This document shows, piece by piece, positions 25,890 to 33,979 of a stretch of DNA of 64,000 nucleotides. Below the pieces are notes generated by a model. That model had not been told where the DNA came from and made no database searches. It saw only the letters and a program-made list of their open reading frames with translations. How positions within the stretch are numbered: the first letter of the stretch is position 1; every line of letters begins with the position of its first letter. The position numbers and the translations under genes were made by a program. This DNA comes from Janibacter sp. A1S7 (GTDB taxonomy: Bacteria; Actinomycetota; Actinomycetes; Actinomycetales; Dermatophilaceae), in NCBI RefSeq assembly GCF_037198315.1, contig NZ_CP144913.1:2914001-2978000 (forward strand), read 5' to 3'.

Positions 25890-26746
25890 GACTGCTCCTG
25901 GGGTCGGGGGAGGACGACGGGGGTGCCGGTGTCCGGGTCGGTGAGGATGCGGCAGCGCACGTCGAAGACCTCGTGGACGAGGTCCGGCGTGACGATGGTG
26001 CACGGATCACCCTGGGCGAGGATCCGGCCGTCGCGCACCGCGACGAGATGGGTGGCGTAGCGGGCCGCCATGGCCAGGTCGTGCAGGACCATGACCACCG
26101 TCGTGCCACGCGTGCGGTTGAGCGAGCGCACGAGGTCGAGCACCTCGATCTGGTGCGCGATGTCCAGGAACGATGTCGGCTCGTCCAGCAGCAGGATGTC
26201 CGGCTGCTGGGCGAGGGCGAGCGCGATCCACACCCGCTGTCGCTGGCCGCCGCTCAGCTCGTCGACGACCCGTTCGGCGAGCCCGGTCGTCCCGGTCAGC
26301 TCCAACGCCTCGGCGACGACCGCGTCGTCCTCGCGGCTCGCCCGCCGCAGGAGCCCCTGGTGGGGGTGGCGGCCGTGGGCGACCAGCTCGGCGACCGTCA
26401 GGCCCTCGGGCGCGATCGGCCCCTGCGGCAGCAGGCCGATGCTGCGGGCGACGGCCTTCGTCGGGGTCCTGGCCAGGTCACGGCCGTCGAGGACGATCCG
26501 CCCGCCGCGCGCGGGCAGCAGCCGGGCGAGCCCGCGCAGGAGCGTGGACTTGCCGCAGCCGTTCGGCCCGACGATCGCGGTCACCGCGCCGTCGGGTACG
26601 TCGAGGTCGAGCCGGTCGACGACGATGCGGTCGCGGTAGCCGAGGCTGACCGAGTCGGCGCGTAGTCGGGCCGGGGCGAAGGGGGTCTGCCCCGTCGCCC
26701 CGGCGGCCGCCGGCGTCACGGGCGGGGTGTGCGTGTTAGCCGTCAT
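25886..26746 (-). CDS. Iron-siderophore ABC transporter ATP-binding protein (FepC-like)
   Basis: A 286-residue ATPase of the FepC family that powers siderophore import with the two FecCD-type permeases upstream. Walker A GPNGCGKST, Q-loop region LLPQGP, signature LSGGQRQRVW, Walker B ILLLDEPTSFLD and switch LHDL are all present. About 25 low-complexity residues precede the domain. ATG 26746 overlaps the upstream permease stop by one base (TGATG), and its own stop overlaps the SIP gene. Confidence 0.95.
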   Translation of the reverse strand: MTANTHTPPVTPAAAGATGQTPFAPARLRADSVSLGYRDRIVVDRLDLDVPDGAVTAIVGPNGCGKSTLLRGLARLLPARGGRIVLDGRDLARTPTKAVARSIGLLPQGPIAPEGLTVAELVAHGRHPHQGLLRRASREDDAVVAEALELTGTTGLAERVVDELSGGQRQRVWIALALAQQPDILLLDEPTSFLDIAHQIEVLDLVRSLNRTRGTTVVMVLHDLAMAARYATHLVAVRDGRILAQGDPCTIVTPDLVHEVFDVRCRILTDPDTGTPVVLPRPQEQS

Positions 26747-27807
26747 CAGGTCTCCACTCGGGTTCGGGTGACGATGAGCCACAGGAGGAAGGGGGCACCG
26801 GCGAGGCCGGTGACCACGCCGACGGGCAGGTTCCCGCCGCCGGGCACGAGGTAGGCGCCGATGTAGTCCGCGACGACCACCATCAGCGCGCCGATGAGGG
26901 CGATGTCGACGAGCCGGGTACGGCCCCGGTGCAGCCGGCGACCGATCGGGCCCGCCAGCAGCGCGACGAAGGCGATCGGTCCGCACACGGCACAGGTGCC
27001 CGCGACGAGCAGGACGACCCCGAGCATCGCGAGCGCCCGGTGGCGTTCGACGGCGACGCCGAGCCCGGCGGCGAGGTCGTCGCCGAGCATCATCACGCGC
27101 AGCTGTCGGTGCAGCAGGAGCATCGCCGGCAGGGCCACGGCGGCGAGCACCGCGAGGCGAGCGATCTCGGTCCAGCTCGCGGCAGCAACCGACCCGGTCA
27201 GCCAGACCATCGCCTCGGACAGTCGGTAGACGTCCGCGCGCAGCAGCACCCAGTGGGTCAGGGCGACGAGCAGCGCGGAGCAACCGACCCCGACGATGAT
27301 CAGGGCGTGGGTACCCCCCTTCGCTCCCCCGCTGCTCATGCCCACGAGGACGGCCGCCACGGCAAGGGCTCCGAGGAAGGCCACCATCGTGACGCCCGGC
27401 CCGGACAGACCGAGGACGATCAGCGAGAACACGGCCGCGGTGGACGCTCCGCCGCTGATGCCGAGGATGTCCGGGCTGGCCAGGGGGTTGCGCATGAGGT
27501 CCTGCATGACGCCGCCGGCGACGGCCAGCGAGGCACCGGCGAGCACCGCGGCCACCGCCCGCGGGAGTGTGGACTCCATGAGGATGAAGCTCGCGCCGGG
27601 GATGTCGGCGCCGCCGATGATCCGCAGCGTGTCCGGGATGGTGACCGTGTAGTCGCCGAGGGTGACCCGCACGACGACGGCGGCGGCGAGGAGCAGGCCG
27701 AGGGCCGACGTGCGGCGCAGTGCCCGCCGCGAGCGGTGACGCCGCGCTCGACGCACGAGCTGCGCTGTCTCGGACGTGGGGTCCGGTGCGGTGGTCAGTG
27801 TGCTCAT
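26746..27807 (-). CDS. Iron-siderophore ABC transporter permease (FecCD family, second subunit)
   Basis: A 353-residue FecCD-type permease with about ten membrane helices. Typical segments are LPRAVAAVLAGASLAVAGG, MRNPLASPDILGISGGAS and CGPIAFVALLAGPIGRRL. It forms a heterodimer with the permease encoded immediately upstream. ATG 27807 overlaps that gene's stop (ATGA). The arginine-rich N terminus (about residues 19-33) is cytoplasmic. Confidence 0.94.
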   Translation of the reverse strand: MSTLTTAPDPTSETAQLVRRARRHRSRRALRRTSALGLLLAAAVVVRVTLGDYTVTIPDTLRIIGGADIPGASFILMESTLPRAVAAVLAGASLAVAGGVMQDLMRNPLASPDILGISGGASTAAVFSLIVLGLSGPGVTMVAFLGALAVAAVLVGMSSGGAKGGTHALIIVGVGCSALLVALTHWVLLRADVYRLSEAMVWLTGSVAAASWTEIARLAVLAAVALPAMLLLHRQLRVMMLGDDLAAGLGVAVERHRALAMLGVVLLVAGTCAVCGPIAFVALLAGPIGRRLHRGRTRLVDIALIGALMVVVADYIGAYLVPGGGNLPVGVVTGLAGAPFLLWLIVTRTRVET

Positions 27808-28796
27808 CGGCGCACCGCCCGCCGGGCGAGGAGGATGAGCACCGGAGCGCCGACGACGGCGGTCATCACGCCGACCTGGACCTCGCCGGGCGGAGCGATG
27901 ACCCGGCCGAGGGTGTCCGCCGCGATGACCAGGGCAGGGCCCACCAGCAGCGAGCCGATGAGCAGCCGGCCGTGGTCCGGCCCACCGAGGAGCCGCAGCA
28001 GGTGCGGCACGGCCAGACCGACGAAGGCGATCGGGCCGGCGAGCGCGCACGCGGCCGCAGTGAGCAGGAGCGCCCCGGCGAGCGCCCCACCGCGGGCGAG
28101 CACGACCCGCTGACCGAGGGAGCGGGCGACGTCGTCACCGAGCGCCATCGCGTTGAGGGTGCGTCCGGAGGTCAGCGTCAGCAGCAACCCGACGAGGACG
28201 AAGGGCAGGATCGGCAGGATCAGCCCGGCGTCCTTGCCCGCGACGGAGCCCACCTGCCAGTAGCGGAAGAGGTCGAGCGCCGTGTCGTCGGCGAGGAGCA
28301 GGCCGACCATGATGCTCGAGCTGGCAGCCATGATCGCCGCGCCGGCGAGGGCGGTGGTCATCGGTTGATGGCGAAGGGGGACGGTCGCCGCGATCGTGTG
28401 CACCACGAGTCCGGCGATGATCACCCCGACCAACGCGGTCCACAGGTAGTCGACGACACCGTCGAGGAGCCCGAAGCGGATGCCGATGACGACGAGCAGC
28501 GCTGCCCCGGAGTTGAGCCCGAGGATGCCGGGCTCGGCGATCGGGTTGCGGGTCAGCCCCTGCAACACCGTGCCCGCGATGGCGACGCAGGCACCGACCA
28601 CGAGCGCGATGAGTGTCCGGTCGACCCGGGCGGTGACGATGCCGGCGGCCGCGCTGTCATCCAGGTCACGGATGCCGGCAAGGACCTCACCGGCGGGGAC
28701 GGGCTCCGCCCCGTAGAGCAGCGACGCGAGCGATACCGTCGCGAGGAGGACGGCGCCCCCCACCGCGACGGCACCCGTGCGCGTGGCGCCGGTCAT
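27804..28796 (-). CDS. Iron-siderophore ABC transporter permease (FecCD family, first subunit)
   Basis: A 330-residue FecCD permease. Markers are LTRNPIAEPGILGLNSGAA, GPIAFVGLAVPHLLRLLGG (the loop that contacts the ATPase) and a C terminus PPGEVQVGVMTAVVGAPVL. It begins 4 bp after the stop of the substrate-binding protein gene and overlaps the second permease gene at its end, as expected for a compact siderophore-uptake operon. Confidence 0.94.
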   Translation of the reverse strand: MTGATRTGAVAVGGAVLLATVSLASLLYGAEPVPAGEVLAGIRDLDDSAAAGIVTARVDRTLIALVVGACVAIAGTVLQGLTRNPIAEPGILGLNSGAALLVVIGIRFGLLDGVVDYLWTALVGVIIAGLVVHTIAATVPLRHQPMTTALAGAAIMAASSSIMVGLLLADDTALDLFRYWQVGSVAGKDAGLILPILPFVLVGLLLTLTSGRTLNAMALGDDVARSLGQRVVLARGGALAGALLLTAAACALAGPIAFVGLAVPHLLRLLGGPDHGRLLIGSLLVGPALVIAADTLGRVIAPPGEVQVGVMTAVVGAPVLILLARRAVRR

Positions 28797-28800
28797 GCGC

Positions 28801-29832
28801 TCAGACGGCCTTCGCGGCGTCGGCCACCAGGGGCAGGAACTGCGTCACCGCGACCTCCATGGAGATCGGCGACGGTGAGGACATCGTCATCGCGACGGTG
28901 TTGTCGGCGGACGCGACGAAGCTCCCTCGCTCGATCGCGGGGATCCTGCCGAGCAGCGGGTCGGACTTCAGGTCCTCGATCTGCGTGTCCTCGGCGTAGA
29001 AGATCAGGACGTCGGCGTCGATGTCCTGAGCCTTCTCCGCGGAGACGGAGAAGAAGAAGGCGTCCCCGTCGGAGTTCTCCTTGACGATCCCGGCGTCCTC
29101 CATGCCGAATCGGCGCAGCAGCTGCGGGCGCAGGTCGATGCTGGTGTAGATGTCGATCGTGGACGTGTCGGTCGGGCTGAAGGAGGCCCAGGCGACGGAC
29201 GTGCCCTTGACCGCGGAGTTCTTCGCGACCGCGTCGTCGATGAGCCGGTTGGTCTCCCGACCGAGCTGATCGGCCTCGTCGGGCTGGCCGATGGCCTTGC
29301 CGATGATCGCCACGCTCTCCTCCCAGGGCGTCCCCCAGGCGAGCTCGGGGTAGGCCACGGTCGGCGCGATCGTGGACAGCTTGTCGTACTCCTCCTTGGT
29401 CAGCCCGGAGTTGACGCCCAGGATCAGGTCGGGCGCCAGCGTGGCGATCTCGGCCACGGGGACGCCGTCCGCGTCGTCGTAGCGCACGACCTCGGCGTCC
29501 GGGTCGATCTCCTGCACGGCCTCGTCGAACCACGGGGTTGATCCCTGCGCGTTCCCGCCCCAGGTGATCTTGGTGGCTCCGACGGGCACGACCCCGAAGG
29601 AGGCGACGACGTCCTGGTCGTTCCACCCGACCGTCGCGATGCGCGTGGGCGCCCGGGTGATCTCGGTCGAGCCGAAGGCATGCGTGATCGTCACGGGGAA
29701 GGCGCCGGCCTCCGCGGAGGGCGACGTGTCCCCCTTCGCCGTGGTGTCAGCGGCGGAGCCGGTCGAGCAGGCGGACAGGGCCAGCAGGACCGCAGGCGTC
29801 GAAGCGAGTACTGCACGACGATTCGGGGACAC
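28801..29832 (-). CDS. Iron-siderophore ABC transporter substrate-binding lipoprotein (FecB/FepB-like)
   Basis: A 343-residue lipoprotein: short n-region with arginines, hydrophobic core and lipobox LSAC (Cys22), then a class III periplasmic-binding fold. Conserved parts include FGSTEITRAPTRIATVGWND and LAPDLILGVNSGLT. It captures ferric siderophore outside the cell and delivers it to the two permeases encoded next. ATG 29832 lies 16 bp from the DtxR-type box (29848-29872), so this first gene and the whole operon are probably repressed by iron-loaded DtxR/IdeR. Confidence 0.95.
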   Translation of the reverse strand: MSPNRRAVLASTPAVLLALSACSTGSAADTTAKGDTSPSAEAGAFPVTITHAFGSTEITRAPTRIATVGWNDQDVVASFGVVPVGATKITWGGNAQGSTPWFDEAVQEIDPDAEVVRYDDADGVPVAEIATLAPDLILGVNSGLTKEEYDKLSTIAPTVAYPELAWGTPWEESVAIIGKAIGQPDEADQLGRETNRLIDDAVAKNSAVKGTSVAWASFSPTDTSTIDIYTSIDLRPQLLRRFGMEDAGIVKENSDGDAFFFSVSAEKAQDIDADVLIFYAEDTQIEDLKSDPLLGRIPAIERGSFVASADNTVAMTMSSPSPISMEVAVTQFLPLVADAAKAV

Positions 29833-29847
29833 GGTGAGACCTTTCGT

Positions 29848-29872
29848 AAGTTAGGCAAGCCGTGCCTAACTT
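29848..29872 (-). promoter_or_regulatory. DtxR/IdeR iron box upstream of siderophore uptake operon
   Basis: An inverted repeat of AAGTTAGGCA and TGCCTAACTT around the spacer AGCCG. Its core TTAGGCAAGCCGTGCCTAA (29851-29869) fits the DtxR/IdeR 19-bp consensus (TTAGGTTAGSCTAACCTAA) in both outer arms. The site lies 16-40 bp upstream of the fecB-like start, overlapping the expected promoter. Iron-dependent repression of the five-gene operon follows from established DtxR biology. Confidence 0.85.
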
Positions 29873-29904
29873 AGGGTCACCTCATTCACTGCGCAACCCC
29901 GGCC

Positions 29905-29991
29905 CACGAAGTGCTGCAGGCTCGAGTTCGTATGGCCAGCAGCACCACGTACTGCGGCTGGCTCACCAAACTGCTGCAGGCTCTCGTTCGT
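29905..29991 (+). repeat. Pair of related 27-28 bp direct repeats upstream of the iron operon
   Basis: CACGAAGTGCTGCAGGCTCG... at 29905-29931 and CACCAAACTGCTGCAGGCTC... at 29964-29991 share GCTGCAGGCTC and a TTCGT end, with start-to-start spacing of 59 bp. They lie in the 181-bp gap between the fecB-like start and the pyrE stop. The second resembles the AACTGCTTAGGCTC word of the csoR-copA repeats in the reverse sense. They may be copies of a dispersed intergenic element. Confidence 0.6.
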
Positions 29992-30013
29992 TCGTGGAGG
30001 AGGGAAGGGGGCG

Positions 30014-30568
30014 TCAGGCCAGACCGAGGTCGACCAGCCCGAAGACGTGGCGGTACTCCAGACCCGCCTCGGCGAACTTCTCGGCGGCGCCGGTGGCCCG
30101 GTCGGCGATCGTCGCGACGGCAACGACCTCGGCCCCGGCCTCCCGGGCCGCCGTGGCGGCCTCGAGCGGGGAGGAGCCGGTCGTCGAGGTGTCCTCGACG
30201 ATGAGCACGCGACGCCCCTCGATCGAGGGGCCCTCGATGCGCTGCTGCAGCCCGTGGGCCTTGCCGGCCTTGCGCACGACGAAGGCGTCCAACCGCTCCC
30301 CCCGCGCCGCGCTCGCGTGGAGCATCGAGGTGGCGACCGGGTCGGCGCCGAGGGTCAGCCCGCCCACGGCGTCGAAGTCCAGGTCGGCGACCAGGTCGAG
30401 CAGCACGCGCCCGACCAGCGGCGAGGCCTCGCCGTCCAGGGTGATGCGGCGCAGGTCGACGTAGTAGTCGGCCTCCGTGCCGGAGGAGAGAGTGACCCGT
30501 CCGTGGACGATCGCCTTCTCCTTGACGATCTCGAGCAGTCGGGTGCGGTCGGCGGCGATGTCAGTCAC
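30014..30568 (-). CDS. pyrE: Orotate phosphoribosyltransferase
   Basis: A 184-residue PRPP-dependent transferase making orotidine 5'-phosphate in UMP synthesis. The PRPP loop is RRVLIVEDTSTTGSS; ADYYVDLRRITL and LGADPVATSML are typical of the short actinobacterial PyrE. GTG 30568 is preferred to the ATG ten codons upstream because a -10-like TACACT (30575-30580) lies just 7 bases before it. This implies a leaderless transcript starting at the GTG. A GAAGGGGG word lies just past the stop. Confidence 0.92.
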   Translation of the reverse strand: MTDIAADRTRLLEIVKEKAIVHGRVTLSSGTEADYYVDLRRITLDGEASPLVGRVLLDLVADLDFDAVGGLTLGADPVATSMLHASAARGERLDAFVVRKAGKAHGLQQRIEGPSIEGRRVLIVEDTSTTGSSPLEAATAAREAGAEVVAVATIADRATGAAEKFAEAGLEYRHVFGLVDLGLA

Positions 30569-30574
30569 GCCGTC

Positions 30575-30580
30575 AGTGTA
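30575..30580 (-). promoter_or_regulatory. -10 element of a leaderless pyrE promoter
   Basis: TACACT on the minus strand, 6-7 bases before GTG 30568, matches the actinobacterial TANNNT -10 box. The spacing puts the transcription start at or next to the start codon. No clear -35 element is visible. Confidence 0.5.
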
Positions 30581-30669
30581 AGGACACGTGCGATGCATCA
30601 GCCGGGACCGGAGGTGACCTGCGGGTAGAGCGCCCTGCGGCGGCGCGGGCCACGGGTCGCGGCCGCAGC

Positions 30670-31434
30670 TCAGGTCGGGCGGTGCCGGACGCTGACCCGA
30701 CGGCTGCGCAGCAGGACCCGGGGGATGTGCCGCACGATCCCGACGATCGCCTTGTACTGCGCACTCGGCACGGAGATGGCCCTGCCGGCCTGCGCATCGG
30801 TGAGCGCGTCCCGGACCACGCCGCTCGCGTCCAGCCAGAAGGGACCCGCGCGCTCGCCCTTGTCGATGCCCGCGCGCTCGTGGAACTCCGTACGCACGTA
30901 CCCCGGCAGCAGCGCGGTCACCGTCACGCCGGTGCCCGTCAGCTGTCCCGCCAGCGACTCGCTGAAGGTCGTCACGTACGACTTGGCCGCCGCGTAGGTG
31001 CCGCTCGCGAGGAGACCGGCGATCGAGGAGACGTTGATGATCCGGCCGTGACCACGAGCGACCATCGCCGTCGAGGCGGCGTGGCTGAGGACGAGGACGG
31101 CGCGCACGAGCACGTCGAGGAGCTGCTCCTCGGCGCGCACGTCGCTGTCGACGAAGGGGGTGCCCAGGCTGTACCCGGCATTGTTGACCAGCAGGTCGAC
31201 CGGCCGGGACGGGTCGCGCAGCCGCCGGGCCACCTGCTCCAGCGCGTCCCGGTCGGACAGGTCCGCGGGCAGGACCTCCACGGCCACACCGTGCCTCGCT
31301 CGCAGCCCGGCCGCGACCGACTCCAGCCGTGCGCCGTCGCGGGCGACGAGGACGAGCGCATCCCCCTTCGCAGCGAGCTGCTCCGCGAACTCCCGACCGA
31401 TACCGGCGCTCGCCCCGGTGACCAGCGCCGTCAT
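30670..31434 (-). CDS. Short-chain dehydrogenase/reductase
   Basis: A 254-residue classical SDR. Cofactor motif TGASAGIGREFA (residues 6-17), NNAGYS (about 87), the catalytic Ser in NVSSIAG and YAAAKSYV (Tyr-x-x-x-Lys) are present. It reduces or oxidises an unidentified carbonyl or alcohol with NAD(P)H. ATG 31434 overlaps the stop of the dienelactone hydrolase gene upstream (ATGA), so the two are co-translated and may act on one substrate. Confidence 0.92.
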   Translation of the reverse strand: MTALVTGASAGIGREFAEQLAAKGDALVLVARDGARLESVAAGLRARHGVAVEVLPADLSDRDALEQVARRLRDPSRPVDLLVNNAGYSLGTPFVDSDVRAEEQLLDVLVRAVLVLSHAASTAMVARGHGRIINVSSIAGLLASGTYAAAKSYVTTFSESLAGQLTGTGVTVTALLPGYVRTEFHERAGIDKGERAGPFWLDASGVVRDALTDAQAGRAISVPSAQYKAIVGIVRHIPRVLLRSRRVSVRHRPT

Positions 31435-32183
31435 GCGTGCAACGCGGCGTCGAAGAGCTCGCGCAGCTCGGCGAAGTGCCGCTCGGCTCCCGCCTCCTGG
31501 TAGCTCGAGGTGTCGCTCATCGTGTAGCCGTGCGGGGCGTGCGGGTAGACCGCCGTGCGCGCCCGCAGACCGCGCCCGGCGAGCATCGCGTCCAACCGGG
31601 CGACGTCCTCGGGCGGGTTGGTGCGGTCCTGGTCGGCGTGACCGTAGACGAAGGCCGCCTTCGCGTCGGCAAGCGACAGGTGCGGGCTGTCCGGGTCGCT
31701 CGTCGCGATCGCCGCACCGTGGAAGCCGCCGACGGCGGCCACGCCCGGGTCGATACCGGCGGCACGGGTGGCGAACGTCGCGCCCATGCAGTACCCGGTG
31801 ACGCCGATCGGGCCGTCGGCGACACCGGCCAGAGCGCGCAGGGCAGCGATGTAGCGCGGCAGGTCGGCCTCGACGCGCTGCTTCGTCAACGTGCCGACGC
31901 GGGGGATGCTCACCGCGCCGTACTCGGCCCGCTGGGCGGGGTCGGTCAGGTCCGTGCCGGCCGGCGGTGACGTCTGGGCAGCGGTGCCCAGGCGGTAGAA
32001 GGTGTTGGGGGCGAGGACGTTGTACCCCCAGGAGGCGATCCGGTCGGCCATCTCCTCGATGCGGGGCCGCAGCCCGATGGCGTCCATGAAGAGCAGCACG
32101 CCGGGATGGGCGCCCTCGTCGGGTCGCGCCACGATCGCCTCGGCGGTGCCGTCGGCCGCGGGGATGTCGATGAAGGGTCGCAT
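31431..32183 (-). CDS. Dienelactone hydrolase family protein
   Basis: A 250-residue alpha/beta hydrolase of the dienelactone hydrolase family. The nucleophile is cysteine in GYCMGATF (about residues 116-123), the acid lies in YGHADQD and the histidine in PHAPHGY. These enzymes open lactone rings in aromatic degradation, though many homologs have other substrates. ATG 32183 is supported by the usual N terminus MRPFIDIPAADGTAEA; the frame upstream is antisense to xth. Its stop overlaps the SDR start. Divergent from the exonuclease gene. Confidence 0.9.
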   Translation of the reverse strand: MRPFIDIPAADGTAEAIVARPDEGAHPGVLLFMDAIGLRPRIEEMADRIASWGYNVLAPNTFYRLGTAAQTSPPAGTDLTDPAQRAEYGAVSIPRVGTLTKQRVEADLPRYIAALRALAGVADGPIGVTGYCMGATFATRAAGIDPGVAAVGGFHGAAIATSDPDSPHLSLADAKAAFVYGHADQDRTNPPEDVARLDAMLAGRGLRARTAVYPHAPHGYTMSDTSSYQEAGAERHFAELRELFDAALHA

Positions 32184-32285
32184 GACTTCGAACCTACGAC
32201 CCGGGCCGCGGGGTGCGCCAGACGACCCGGGCGGCCGCCATGGCCGGGTCCACCCGGGTGACCGGCCGTGGCTAGGGTGGCGCTC

Positions 32286-33104
32286 GTGCGTATCGCGACC
32301 TGGAACGTCAACTCCATCCGCTCCCGCGTCGACCGCGTCGAGGCATGGCTGCACCGCAGCGACGTCGACGTGCTCGCCATCCAGGAGACCAAGGCGCGGG
32401 AGGACCAGTTCCCGTATCAGCGCTTCACCGACCTCGGGTACGAGGTCGCCCACCACGGCCTCAACCAGTGGAACGGCGTGGCGATCCTCTCCCGGGTCGG
32501 GCTCGACGACATCGCCATCGGCTTCGACGGCGACCCCGGCTTCGGCGATCCGGTCGCCCCCGAGGCCCGCTCCATCGGCGCCACCTGCGGCGGCGTGCGC
32601 ATCTGGTCCCTCTACGTCCCCAACGGCCGCGCCCTGGGGGACCCGCACATGGACTACAAGCTCGCCTGGCTGGAGCAGCTGCGGCAGCGTGCCGGTGACT
32701 GGGCCGCCGACGGCACTCCGCTGGCCCTGTGCGGGGACTGGAACGTCGCCCCGCAGGACGAGGACGTCTGGTCCATGGAGTACTTCGTGGACAAGACGCA
32801 CGTCTCGCCGCCGGAGCGGGCCGCCTTCAACGCCTTCCTCGACGACGGCTTCGTCGACGTCGCGCGCCCGTACACCCCCGGACCGGGCACCTACACCTAC
32901 TGGGACTACCAGCAGCTGGCCTTCCCCAAGCGCCGCGGCATGCGCATCGACTTCGTCCTCGGGTCGGCCGGTCTCACCGAGCGCGTCTCCGGTGCGGCCA
33001 TCGACCGGGAGGAGCGCAAGGGCAAGGGCGCCAGCGACCACGCCCCGGTGATCGTCGGTCTCGACGGTGACGACGGCGCGGCCGCCGAGCGCGTGACGAC
33101 GTGA
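32286..33104 (+). CDS. xth: Exodeoxyribonuclease III (AP endonuclease)
   Basis: A 272-residue ExoIII-type nuclease acting in base-excision repair at abasic sites. Metal and catalytic motifs are ATWNVNS (N terminus), IQETK (Glu), CGDWNVAP (Asp, Asn) and GASDHAPV (Asp-His). GTG 32286 is chosen because it starts exactly at RIATWNVNS and TAGGGT (32273-32278), a -10-like box, lies 7 bases before it, implying a leaderless mRNA. GTG 32268 or 32277 would add up to six residues. The stop overlaps the next gene (GTGA). Confidence 0.93.
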   Translation: MRIATWNVNSIRSRVDRVEAWLHRSDVDVLAIQETKAREDQFPYQRFTDLGYEVAHHGLNQWNGVAILSRVGLDDIAIGFDGDPGFGDPVAPEARSIGATCGGVRIWSLYVPNGRALGDPHMDYKLAWLEQLRQRAGDWAADGTPLALCGDWNVAPQDEDVWSMEYFVDKTHVSPPERAAFNAFLDDGFVDVARPYTPGPGTYTYWDYQQLAFPKRRGMRIDFVLGSAGLTERVSGAAIDREERKGKGASDHAPVIVGLDGDDGAAAERVTT

Positions 33105-33979
33105 TCCCGCAGCCCCACCGGCTGACCGTCGAGGCGCCTGACGGCGCGCGCATCGCTGTCGTGGAGCACCCACCGGTCGCCGATCGGAGCGGCCCGACGC
33201 TCGTGCTCGCGCACGGCTGGTGCCTGACCCTCAGCGCCTGGGACCGGGTCGTCGCCGAGCTGCGACGGCGGCGTCCCGACCTGCGGATCATCAGCTACGA
33301 CCAACCCGGGCACGGTCAGTCGACGATGGGCCGCGAGCGCTGCGTCGACCTGGTCGACCTCGGTGCGACCCTGCGCGCCGTCATCAAGCAGACCACCCCC
33401 GAGGGCGACGTCGTCCTCGCCGGCCACTCCATGGGCGGCATGACGATCATGGCGCTGGCCGAGCTGGACCCCGACCTGATGCGCGAGCGGGTCCGCGGCG
33501 TCGGCCTCGTCGGGACCGCAGCACACCTGCCGGGCCGACGGGGGATCCCCGGCGAACGGATCGCCATGGGCGTCCTGAGTCGTCTACCCGCGGGCGTTCG
33601 CGGCCTGCCCACCACACCCCGCCTGACCGCAGCCAATCTCTTCGGTGACGACCCCGACCCGGAAGCGGTGCGCGCCACCGCGCACATGACCAGTCGTACC
33701 CGGGCCAACGTCGTCGCCGCCTGGTACCACGCGATCGTGGGTCTCGACCTGCGGTCGGGGCTGACCCCCTTCGCCTCGATACCGACGGAGATCGTCACCG
33801 GTGCCCGCGACCGGCTCACGCCGGTCTCGGCGGGTCGACGTCTGGCGGCGGCGATCCCGGGCGCGACCTTCCGGTTGGTGCCCGGGGTGGGACACATGAT
33901 CACCTACGAGGCCAGCGGCCTGCTCGCCTCGCGGATCGAGTCACTCCTCGACGCCGAACCCGCGGGCCAGCGCGCCTGA
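33101..33979 (+). CDS. Alpha/beta hydrolase
   Basis: A 292-residue serine hydrolase: oxyanion region LAHGWCLT, nucleophile elbow GHSMGG (Ser about residue 110), acid in TGARDRLTPV and the catalytic His in VPGVGHMITYE. Its reaction is unknown; lipid or ester substrates are common in the family. GTG 33101 overlaps the exonuclease stop (GTGA). Its 3' end overlaps the 3' end of the convergent MFS transporter gene by 39 bp (33941-33979), an unusual tail-to-tail overlap. Confidence 0.9.
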   Translation: MIPQPHRLTVEAPDGARIAVVEHPPVADRSGPTLVLAHGWCLTLSAWDRVVAELRRRRPDLRIISYDQPGHGQSTMGRERCVDLVDLGATLRAVIKQTTPEGDVVLAGHSMGGMTIMALAELDPDLMRERVRGVGLVGTAAHLPGRRGIPGERIAMGVLSRLPAGVRGLPTTPRLTAANLFGDDPDPEAVRATAHMTSRTRANVVAAWYHAIVGLDLRSGLTPFASIPTEIVTGARDRLTPVSAGRRLAAAIPGATFRLVPGVGHMITYEASGLLASRIESLLDAEPAGQRA

